Positions 55,326-64,000 of a stretch of 64,000 nucleotides of DNA are shown here, in pieces. Under the pieces are notes generated by a model. That model was not told where the DNA came from. It worked only from the letters and a program-made list of their open reading frames with translations, and did no database searches. The stretch is from Apodospora peruviana (lineage: Eukaryota; Ascomycota; Sordariomycetes; Sordariales; Lasiosphaeriaceae), in assembly GCA_033439685.1 (NCBI GenBank), contig JAUEDM010000007.1:496001-560000 (forward strand). The letters are read 5' to 3'. Position numbers and translations under genes: made by a program. Every line of letters begins with the position of its first letter. The first letter of the stretch is position 1.

Positions 55326-55927
55326 ATGGCAACCATACCGCTGTACCGCGCCGCCCTTCGCCGGAGCGCCGTCCCGCTCAGCCTGTCCGCCGGCCTCGGC
55401 CTGGCCATGGCATCCCGACAGCAGCCCATGCGATTCGATGCCGTCTATTCGGCACCAGCACCAGCAGCTGGAAGGCAATATTCACAGGAACCGAAGAGGA
55501 AGGACATGCTTGACCCGGAGGTCGTGAAGCAGCTGTCTGGTGGGAGCTTGTCGGGTAAGCCTCTCAATGACATGTGCATATATCTGTCTACCTATTCCAG
55601 TACTTGAGAACTTACTGAATTTGTTGAAATACCACAGGTTTCGTCGCAGGTCTTCTTGTCTCTGTCTTCTCCAAGTCTTTGGTCCTGCTTATAGGCACTA
55701 GCATCGTTCTCAGTCAGGTTTGTGATAATCCCCTTTTCTTTCTCCTCCTGATTCCATCTAACACCTGAAAATAGGTCGCAAAACGCTACGGCATAGACAT
55801 CGTCCGCACTCTCAGAGTACGAAAGTACCTGGAATCATCACGGATCCTAGCCGCCCTGCAGAACAAGACGGCCTTCAAGCTGTCATTCGGGTTGACGTTT
55901 GCGCTCTCGGCTTTTATGTCATTTTAG
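55326..55927 (+). CDS. FUN14-like small mitochondrial membrane protein
   Basis: Three exons are inferred: 55326-55554, 55638-55717 and 55775-55927. Introns are of 83 and 57 nt, and the product is 153 aa. The N terminus is rich in Arg, Ala and Ser (LYRAALRRSAVPLSL), a likely mitochondrial presequence. The C-terminal half has a glycine-containing hydrophobic segment, GFVAGLLVSVFSKSLVLLIG, then a basic stretch and a last hydrophobic helix ending the protein (FGLTFALSAFMSF). This arrangement suits fungal FUN14-family membrane proteins. The mammalian FUNDC1 LIR motif is not visible. A role in mitochondrial membrane organisation or mitophagy is only an inference from family name. Confidence 0.75.
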
Positions 55928-56376
55928 TTTTAGTTAATTACAACTGCCCAAAGAAAAGACAGCCAGTGACGTTTATGCTAGCTATACCAAGTTGTTAGAG
56001 AACCATGCATTCCTGTGTTGCATTAACTAGGTATACTGTGCTATGCTATGTCCTGACTGAATAAAAGTCAACATTGACTGTTGTTGCTTTGTATGCATAC
56101 TAACCTACTTAGGATCCTTATTCAAACAACAAACTGAGTCCTCCCGCAATCTTCGCTCTTTAACAGGTAACTGGTTGGCAGCAGCAACCACACCATATCC
56201 ATCCATCTTCAATTCCGCTTAATCACACACAAACCTCCCATATCCTATACTCAACAGTCCGTCCGCCTACTCCAGTACAGCTAACAAACATCCTACTTAC
56301 TACTCATCCGTAGCTCCAGTAGCCTCCGACACTGTTGCACCGTCAACAACAATTCACTATACACCGAGCCATCCTC
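55928..56376. other. convergent intergenic region
   Basis: About 450 bases between the 3' ends of the FUN14-like gene and aminopeptidase P. Only UTR-type sequence. Confidence 0.6.
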
Positions 56377-58418
56377 CTAGAAAGGCTGCGTCTCCTTCTC
56401 CAACCACTTCTTCGTCAGCTCATCCCCATCAAACCTGTCCCCCATGGCAGCCAATATCTCCTTGCTGCTCTGATTCAACCACACCTTCTCTTCATAAGTC
56501 AACATCGACTGATCAATTAAGTTTCGGCAGTACGGCACCATCGTGACGTGCTGAAAGCCAAGGTACGGTTTATCACCGAACGAATACTCCGTCTTGACCT
56601 CGCGCACCATGGCCACGTTCTCAATCCGGATGCCATATTTGCCGTCCTCGTAGTAGCCTGGCTCGATAGAGAGAACGTTACCCGGCGCCAGGGCCACGTC
56701 GATGTAGTTCTTTCTGGTTCCGATACCGATGGGCCCCTCGTGGACATTCAGGAAGGAACCGACGCCGTGGCCGGTTCCGTGGCGGTAATCCAGACCTGCT
56801 TTCTATTTCGTGTGTTAGTAGTGCTTGTATGGAGATGAGAGAATGAGAGATACACATACCCAAAGGAACTGGCGAGCCAAGCCATCGATAGCAAACCCGG
56901 TCGTTCCCTTGGGGAACACAGCCGTGTCCAGCGCAATGTTGCCCTTCAGCACGAGAGTATAAGCCTTCTTCTCCTCGGCCGTGGGAGTACCGAAATGCAG
57001 AGTCCGGGTGGTATCTGTGGTGCCATCAAGGTACTGCGCTCCAGAGTCGCAGAGGTAGACGGCATTGGGATCGACCACGGCGCAGTTGCCCCGCTCGGGC
57101 TTGTAATGGATGACAGCAGCACTGTACACAACAGGTCAGTACAACCAGATCGAACAGAGCATTACCAGACGAAAAAGAAACTCACTTTGCTCCGGTCGAC
57201 GAAATTGTGTCGAACGACAGACCAACGAAATCCTTTTGTTTCTTGCGAAGCTCTTCCAGCTTGTCGGCAGCCTGCACCTCGTCTAAAGTAGCTTTCTGCA
57301 CAATCAGTTGATCCTCTAACCAGGCAAAGAACTCGATCAGCGCCGCGCCGTCGCGGATATGGCAGTTCTTCATGCCCTCGAGCTCCGTCGCATTCTTGAC
57401 CGCTTTGGCATCACCAACAGGGCTCCTGATCTCCTCAACTAGCTTCCCATTGCCCAACGCAAGCCGCAGCGCCCACGACGCTTTACTCGAGATGAGGTAC
57501 TTCTTTGGTGGCTCAGAAGACGTCCCGTTTGCTTCGGCACCGGCAGCAGCCAGGGCCTTTGTGTCTACGAATAGATCGTCGTACGGCTTGACGTCAACTT
57601 TGTTCTGACGTAGATATTCTTGACAATCAGAATCCAGTTTGGCCGAGTCAACATACAGAGTCGCACTGTCCTTGGTCACGATCGCGTACGAGAAAAAGAC
57701 GGGATTGTACTCGATGTCGCTGCCGCGCAGGTTGAACAGCCAGGCAATCTCGTCCAGTAGCGACAGAACGAAACCGGCAGCCTTCTTCTTGTCGAGCTCT
57801 TTGCGGAGGTCGGCCAGCTTCGAGGCCGTGTCTTTCCCGGAATACTTCTCAGGCAGCAGGAAGACGGGTTGGTTGGGGCGAGGTGGCCGGGCGGCGCCCC
57901 AGACTAGGTCCACCAAGTTTTCCGGGAGCGCTCTGAGTCCCGCACCGCCGGCCTTCTCGATGCTCTCGCTCAGCTTATCGGCGATAGAGCTTGAGATCAG
58001 AGTGGGGTCGACAGCGACGGTCTTGCTGCCGGCGGACTCCTCGGCCGTCCACTCCTGCCAGGTCGGTACGTCCTGCAGGCCGGTCTTGAGGAGGTGCCAG
58101 TTCTGGTCCAGTTGCTTGCTGGCCTGGTTGAAGTACCGACCGTCGGTGGCGAGAGCTGCCTTGTCGAGCGTGATGACGGCGGTGCCAGCTGAGCCGCTGA
58201 AGCCGGAGATGAATTCCCGGCGGCCATCGCACGCGGCAATGTACTCGGAGGCGTGGCTGTCCTCGGATGGGACGACTTAAATGGAGTGTTAGGTTATCTC
58301 ATCCAATGTTAGAACGAATTGCCGTAGATATGAATGACTTGCCGTAGATGTCCAGCTCGCGCTCCTTCATGAGGGTCCGCAAGACGGATAGCCGCTCGGA
58401 GGTGTTGACGGTCTCCAT
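56377..58418 (-). CDS. ampp: Xaa-Pro aminopeptidase P (AMPP)
   Basis: Four exons are inferred: 58418-58343, 58275-57186, 57121-56860 and 56802-56377. The product is 617 aa, the usual length. It starts METVNTSERL, the standard fungal beginning. The first intron uses a GC donor (TACG|GCAAGT); the other two are GT-AG. Two N-terminal creatinase-like domains (VPSEDSHASEY, FISGFSGSAGTAV) precede the pita-bread M24B catalytic domain. Dinuclear metal ligands are visible as Asp in YLCDSGAQY, Asp in GTTDTTRTLHFG, His in HGTGHGVG, Glu in SIEPGYYE and Glu in GIRIENVAMV. The enzyme removes N-terminal residues preceding proline; without a presequence it should be cytosolic. It is divergent from the karyopherin gene. 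Confidence 0.96.
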
Positions 58419-59485
58419 ATCGCGCGATGATATATGGATGCTTCGTCTATTTGTAATGTACAGGATGCTTTGCGGATATACAGCTTCTCTTTTTGGCCAG
58501 GATGAAGAAGATACAATAAAAGCTCGGAGTGAAGATACGAGACTAAAAGATCTAGACGATAGACAGCACGAGGAGATGGGTCGGGCCCATATATGCCGCA
58601 TGGAGAAAGCGCAAATATGTCCCTTGGAGCTTTCCGAAAAAGGGCCTGCCGAGAAGTAAACTTGCAGGAAACCGGTCTGGAGAATTGTAGGGAATGGTTA
58701 GGTAGGTAGGTACAAACAGAGGATGCGGGTTAATGTCCATTCGGTACGGGTACGGGTATTCGAGGCTGTACACAGGGCAGGCGTGTAGGGGAGGTGCGGC
58801 GCAGTGCAAGAGCGTGCCCGTTGCCAGACCCCACTTTCGCCCACTGTCGTCGGTTCCACCATCCCGCTGTCCCACTGTCAACACCCCGCGTACAAGCTCT
58901 CATCTGTCACTTCCGTCGGGTTCTGCTTCGTCAACTTTGCCGAATCAAATTCCTGTCTTGGAAAGTACGAACACGGCGCGTGGGAATGCTGTTAACAAAC
59001 GGATGTGTAAACTGGCTGCATCAGAGTGTGGGTATTGATCCCGACAACTTCCAGACTGTCATGTCACTCCGTACCCTGGCCGTACTTATTTTAGGGTAAT
59101 CAGTGTCTCGGAGCGCTTCCGTCTCACTCACCTAACCCTCCGCTGCTGACCCCTAAATCGAACCCCACTGAACCACTCAACTTGAACGGTCTTGAAGTTC
59201 GAGACTGCACCAACCGTTACGGTACAAATTCATTGGCCCAACGTTGGCGACTGATTGACAGTCATCCATCTCTTGGACAGCTCTACAAATTATCTATCCC
59301 GTAAGCTTTCACAGCCTGGCTCTGATACGGGAAAAAAAGGAATCAGACCATCCCCTGTTTGACGACAAATTCTCCCAGTGCTAGCCATCTCTTGGCGCTT
59401 GCCTGATCCTCTGTTCCATTCTCACCTTCATGGCCCTCATCCCGACATCCTGAACTCAAACAATCACACATCACTCACAGCAAAA
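58419..59485. promoter_or_regulatory. divergent intergenic region, aminopeptidase P / karyopherin
   Basis: About 1.07 kb between two divergent start codons. It contains a TTAGGTAGGTAGGTAC tract near 58698. No extra gene is supported. Confidence 0.5.
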
Positions 59486-62400
59486 ATGGAACAGCTACCT
59501 TTACCTACGAGTCTCGGAGAAGTAGAATCAGTATGTCAATTCCCCAGCCCGTCCTAAAAACATCCCACAATCTAACCCACCCCTCATCACAGTTGATTCG
59601 AGCCTTATATCAACCAAACCAGCCCGAAACTATCTCCCAGATCCAAGATGTCCTCCAAAGACTCCAAAGATCCCCCCAGGGCTGGCAGCTGGCTCAAAGT
59701 CTATTCGCAAACCGGGACGACAACATCCGTTTCTACGCTGCCCTAACCATCATCGTCAAGCTCAACCGAGACAGGTATTTTCCCCCTTCCCCTATACCCA
59801 CCGGCCTATATGACTGACATACGGAAACAACAAAAAGTCCCGGCCTGACAGAAGACGAGTCAAAAGAGCTCCTCCAAAACATCGTCGGGTGGGTCATCCA
59901 GTCCCTAGTAGAGGGCTCGGCAACGTTTGTCGTCAAGAAGCTGTGCTCGGCGCTGGTAACCTACTTCATCCACTTCCCGCAGCATTGGCCGCTCTGTTTG
60001 CGGCATTTCATCTACTGCCTCGACATTGGCCGCGGTGCACCAGTCGAAGTACTCGACGAGGCCCTCCAGACTAGCCTCCTCGTCGGCAACCTTGAGCCTT
60101 CTAAACTAAAAGTGGCCGTCTGGTTCGCCACCTCGCTCGTCGAGGAGGTCGGTAAGACGGATATGAATTCGACCAAATAGTACGTTTTGCTCAAACCCTC
60201 TGTACATATTTACCTTATATACATGCTAATAGAGATATTAAGTCTCAACGTTCACAACCAACTCGCCAAAAATGGCCCCGACGCGACATGTCTTCTAGCT
60301 ACCGGCTTTTCCTTATCATCGGATAATTATATCCAGGGCGAAACCATCCATTGCTTCCAGGCGTGGATCCTCTACGCGCAACGCGTCCCCTCTTCTGCTT
60401 CGGCGTTACTTCTCCTCGACCCGTTGAGGCAACTCGTCGACCCAGCGATAAACACTTTCGCCGACCCTGACTTGTTTCAAGACACCGCTGAGCTGTTTTC
60501 CGATGTCCTGTCCAACTACTCGGCCTTTTTCACGGAAGCGCACTACGCATCCCTAGCAGCAGTCCTCGACAGCCCCTGGGCGGCCGAGAAATTTCGGCAA
60601 CTGATCCAGCGGCCCGGCGAGAGTATTGCATTCGGTCTGCTCATGTTGGCGTACGGCGACGCCAGAGTTGCCGATTTGATTGAATCCACTGACGAGCAGT
60701 CTCAAAGACTTTTGGGCAGACTGGTTGGTCTGTTAGACGCGGACGGCTATTTGGTCGGCGAAGACACCATTTTCGTTCCGGCTCTCGAGTTCTGGTCGAC
60801 CTTTGTTGAGACAATGATCGATGCCGTCTATGATCCGTCTGGTCCTAACACGTCGTGGCGCCAGCTGGCGGAACAGCACCTCAGAAATGTGGTGATGAAC
60901 TGTTGGGGCAAGATCCAATGGCCGCCTGTCGAGGTGTTTGCGGAATGGGATTCTTCTGAGCGGGTTGGGTTTAGTGATGCGAGAAAAGATGTGGCAGACC
61001 TTTTACAGTCGGTGTTTGCGATCAACGGCGGGCAGCTTGTTGCGTTTTTCGCGGATTTGTCCTTGCAGTCCGTTGCTACGAGGGCTTGGGCAGAAGTTGA
61101 GGCGTCAGTCTTCTGTCTCGGCTCGCTGTCGGACTGCATCTCTGAAAACGCGGAGATGGATGCTCAGTTGGCGAAAGTTTTTGCCGCGCCGTTCTTTGAG
61201 ATGCTCGGCGGTGGCGAGACGGGGATACCGCTCCGTCTTAGGCAGACAGGCTTGCAGCTTATTGAGCGATACAAGGAGTACTTTGAGCGGCATGCCGAGT
61301 ATTTACCCCATGCGCTTAACCTGTTGTTTATCGCTGTTGACGATCCTGTGTTGGCTGGACACTCTGCAAGAGCGATTGCCACGCTGTGTTTGTCCTGTCG
61401 GGCGATCCTGACGGGGGAGGTGGAGGCGTTTCTCGGGCAGTATCAAAGGATACGCAGCGGAAATGGTACTACTAATGATAGTAATGCTGCTGGGGGCGGT
61501 GGTAAGGTACTGCTGCTGGATTCGTTGGCCGAGGAGAGGATCGTGCTGGCCATTGCGGGGATCATACAGGCCATCTCTGATGAGGGCAGGAAGATGGATA
61601 TGTTTCAGCAGCTTTACGGGTTTTTGAGAGCCGACTTTGAGCGCGCGGTAAATCTTAAAGCTGATCCGGGGCTGCTGAATCTCGCGGACCCGAATTATCT
61701 AAGGGGAGTTGAGACTGCAGCGGCGACACATCATCAACCGAGGAGTCAGCAAGGCGGTATATCGGCGGATGAAGTTGCCCTACAGATCGCCCTGAGAGGG
61801 CTACGGTGCCTGTCCAGCATGGCCAAGGGCATGCAAGACGTAATGGAGCGGATCATCGACCTGGATAGCGAGCCGCGGCCGTTGTTTCCATCACAAGGAA
61901 AACTGGCGCCGCTGCAGGCGGACATAATCGGGCTCATGGCGGAGGTGCAACGGACGTTTTATGGGAGCAGCGAGGTCGTCGTGTGCATCTGCAATATCTA
62001 CCGAGCCGGGTTCTCGGAGACGGAGCCCGGCCCGTTTGTGTTTCCGCCGGACATGGTGACGGAGTTTCTCGTCTCGCAGGCTGCCGGCAGTACACCGAGG
62101 CCGGGCACGCTGCTGAGTCTGGCGTGCTCGTTTGTCGGGTCGCTTTATCGCGGGCCGAAGGCCGTGGTGCTCCGGCAGCTGGAGAGGTTGTTGCCGTGGG
62201 TGATTTCGCTGTTGCAGGGGTTATCTGGCATGTCGCTTTCTCTTTTCTCTGTTTCTCTCTTTTATAGGTGAACATTGCTGACGGAATTGTGAGACAGAAC
62301 CAGAAGCCGACACCGAGGTCGCGCAAAACGGCATCCAGTTCGTCGACAGGGCCATGTCCAAGTACCCCGAGGTGCTCTTCCAGATCCAGCCGCAGCAGAT

Positions 62401-62918
62401 GCTGGAATTCTTCTTCCTCTTCTCGTTGGAAGTGCTGAACGGCAAGGAGCCGTTGCCCAAGGGCGCGGCTGCCGATTTCTGGGTATGTTTACTTTACACC
62501 CTTACCTTACTAAGCTAAGGTAACTTCGAACTAATGTTTGTGTAAACAGTCGGCATTTATATCACTAAAACCTGAGACCCCTGAATTGCAGTCATTCATC
62601 ACCAACGCGATGGACCAGACTTTAGGACCACTGATCGCTCAGAGCCTGATGCAAAACATCGGCGGCAACGCGGCCCGCAGCGAGCTTGATAAGTTGAGCG
62701 ACCCGCTCAAGAAGTTGGTGGTCAAGCAGGTCCACGCGCAGCAGTGGCTTGAGCAGGCACTCTTTGCGGATAATTTCCCCAGCAAGACGGTGACATCGGA
62801 GGAGAAGACGATGTTTCTTAAACGGATCGTTGCGTTGAGGGGTGCACGGGCGACGAATGCTGTCGTGAGAGAGTTCTGGCTTGCTTGTCGCGGGTCGAAC
62901 TTTGCTTATGCTAGTTGA
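59486..62918 (+). CDS. karyopherin beta (importin-13/Kap122-like)
   Basis: Six exons are inferred: 59486-59530, 59593-59774, 59838-60179, 60243-62227, 62298-62482 and 62550-62918. The product is 1035 aa. The N-terminal importin region reads LIRALYQPNQPETISQ, then GWQLAQSLFANRDDNIRFYA, a classic importin-beta N-terminal domain, and helical HEAT-like repeats fill the rest. Blocks such as FSDVLSNYSAFFTEAHYASL and GIQFVDRAMSKYPEVLF recall the fungal Kap122/Pdr6 and importin-13 group, which moves cargo between cytoplasm and nucleus. Intron 4 (62228-62297) requires a GC donor (TCTG|GCATGT) to keep frame and give LLQGLSEPEADTEV. Intron 3 begins at a stop-like TAG that is actually a GTACGT donor. The exact subfamily is not certain. 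Confidence 0.88.
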
Positions 62919-63821
62919 GCTTTCTAAATCGTAGTAGTGGTTGTGGGTGTTGGTGTTGGTAAGGTGGTGAGCTTTAGGCTGTATGTTTATGGCCTGGACT
63001 GAGGCGGATATTGTATAAGTTGTTGGACAAAGGACTTACCTACCTAGATAAGTGGTAGCAGGCGATGTCTTGAGACTTTTGATCTAGTCACCAGTCACTT
63101 ATATCAGGCAGCCAACTAAGTTGGGAAGAGCTTATGGAGGGCTACAGGTTACATATACCTGAGGTTGTTTGGTACGTAGCCGGCTGTATGGGAGTCTCAT
63201 GTTCAGTAAGCTATCTAGGTACGTACATATATGAGCTCAGGGTGGTTGACGATGATGGGTACCTGCCTACATTAGATACCTATGTGAGATGGATGATATC
63301 TGTAACAGAAAAATACCTAAGACTCTCTGCTGTTCTCTTGTCTTTCCTCCCTGCGATGACGCAATATTTGCCGCTTAAAGCAGAGTGTCTAAAATTACCG
63401 AGAACAAGTACGGGTGGCTGCATTGTATCTCCTTTTCAGACATATGATTATTTATCTTTCAATTATTAGGTATAAAGTAATATCTAGACCGACGACCCGG
63501 TCCCCCCTAGTATACTGAGCCCGTAGTATGTATTTATCGTGCGAACGAGGCGAGGGTTTAAAATAAAATGACAATGAAGTAAAAAGACCACACAAGAAGA
63601 AAAAGAAAGAATTCGGGAACGGGACTACCCCTTCGACATAAATTCATCTCCGACTATTCACACGTCAAACCCAACATTTCTCTTTTATTCGGTTCCCGAA
63701 GTAACCCGCGCACCTGTGTGTGTGTATGCGTGGTAGTGGGCAGAGAGGCATTCACCCCATCCCCTCACTGTCTCGTCTCTTTCACTTCGCTTCTGTCTTT
63801 GACAAACCAAAGAAAAGATAG
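62919..63821. other. convergent intergenic region
   Basis: About 900 bases between the 3' ends of the karyopherin gene and the partial minus-strand gene. It contains TACCTACCTAGATA-type tetranucleotide tracts and no supported gene. Confidence 0.55.
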
Positions 63822-64000
63822 CTACCTCTTCTTACCATTCGCCACCGGAGCAGCGGCAGTAACAGCATACGTCTTAGCCTTTCCATTGGCAATAGTATTC
63901 GCCTTGAGCGTGGCAGCAGCAGCCTCCTGGCCGTTCGGATCACTACTCAGATCCTCGTCGTCCTCGAGCTCCTCGTCGTCAGACCGATCATCCTTGGCAA
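63822..64000 (-). CDS. C-terminal end of an unidentified protein (partial)
   Basis: The window cuts into the 3' part of a minus-strand gene. The readable tail is acidic (DDRSDDEELEDDEDLSSD), then Ala/Asn/Lys-rich, and ends VANGKKR followed by TAG at 63824-63822. Only about 59 residues are present, all of low complexity, so no family can be named. Frame choice rests on the absence of stops and on amino-acid composition. Confidence 0.5.
   Translation of the reverse strand, partial: AKDDRSDDEELEDDEDLSSDPNGQEAAAATLKANTIANGKAKTYAVTAAAPVANGKKR

Noticed and set aside
63134..63469. A 111-codon frame downstream of the karyopherin as a gene
   Set aside because: AT-rich, rich in intergenic tetranucleotide tracts, no domain; it sits in the expected 3' flank of two convergent genes.

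Overview
This 64 kb window is nuclear DNA from a filamentous ascomycete, most likely a Sordariomycete and plausibly Sordariales. The evidence is the gene content (PBN1, TIP41, Aurora kinase, ATP23, glutamate 5-kinase, NIP7, Hsp98/Hsp104, mitoribosomal mL67/Mhr1, aminopeptidase P, an importin), short introns of about 50-110 nt with CTRAC-like branch sites, single-gene transcription units on both strands, and dispersed tRNA genes. No bacterial operon structure, virus or CRISPR array is seen. All gene models below were spliced by eye and checked for frame; none has transcript support.

Layout. 1-12.9 kb is almost gene-free. It carries microsatellites, two diverged tandem duplications (about 7.9-8.2 and 10.0-10.6 kb), two inverted intron-containing tRNA-Ile(AAU) copies, and a foldback element that abuts one of them. 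12.9-21.6 kb holds a zinc alcohol dehydrogenase, a tRNA-Glu, PBN1 and a large caspase-like/homeobox-like/rhodanese-like fusion protein. 23.1-33.5 kb is a run of conserved housekeeping genes: a sulfotransferase-like protein, TIP41, Aurora kinase, ATP23, glutamate 5-kinase and NIP7. 34.7-46.6 kb is more accessory: a fungal transcription-factor-like protein without a zinc cluster, a PrpF-family isomerase, an orphan gene, a truncated and frame-broken caspase-fold relic, a six-hairpin-like protein and a small secreted ORF. 47.2-64 kb is again conserved: Hsp104/ClpB, mL67, a disordered nuclear-type protein, a FUN14-like mitochondrial protein, aminopeptidase P, a karyopherin, and the 3' end of an unidentified gene.

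The genes do not form one pathway. Recurring themes are mitochondrial function (ATP23, mL67, FUN14-like), protein quality control and turnover (Hsp104, aminopeptidase P, PBN1 in ER GPI-anchor assembly), TOR/PP2A and cell-cycle signalling (TIP41, Aurora), and ribosome biogenesis (NIP7). Many neighbours are divergent pairs sharing 0.5-1.1 kb of upstream DNA.

The items most worth follow-up are the caspase/homeobox-like/rhodanese-like fusion, the nearby caspase-fold relic, three reading-frame-supported GC-AG introns, and the foldback element next to a decaying tRNA-Ile copy.
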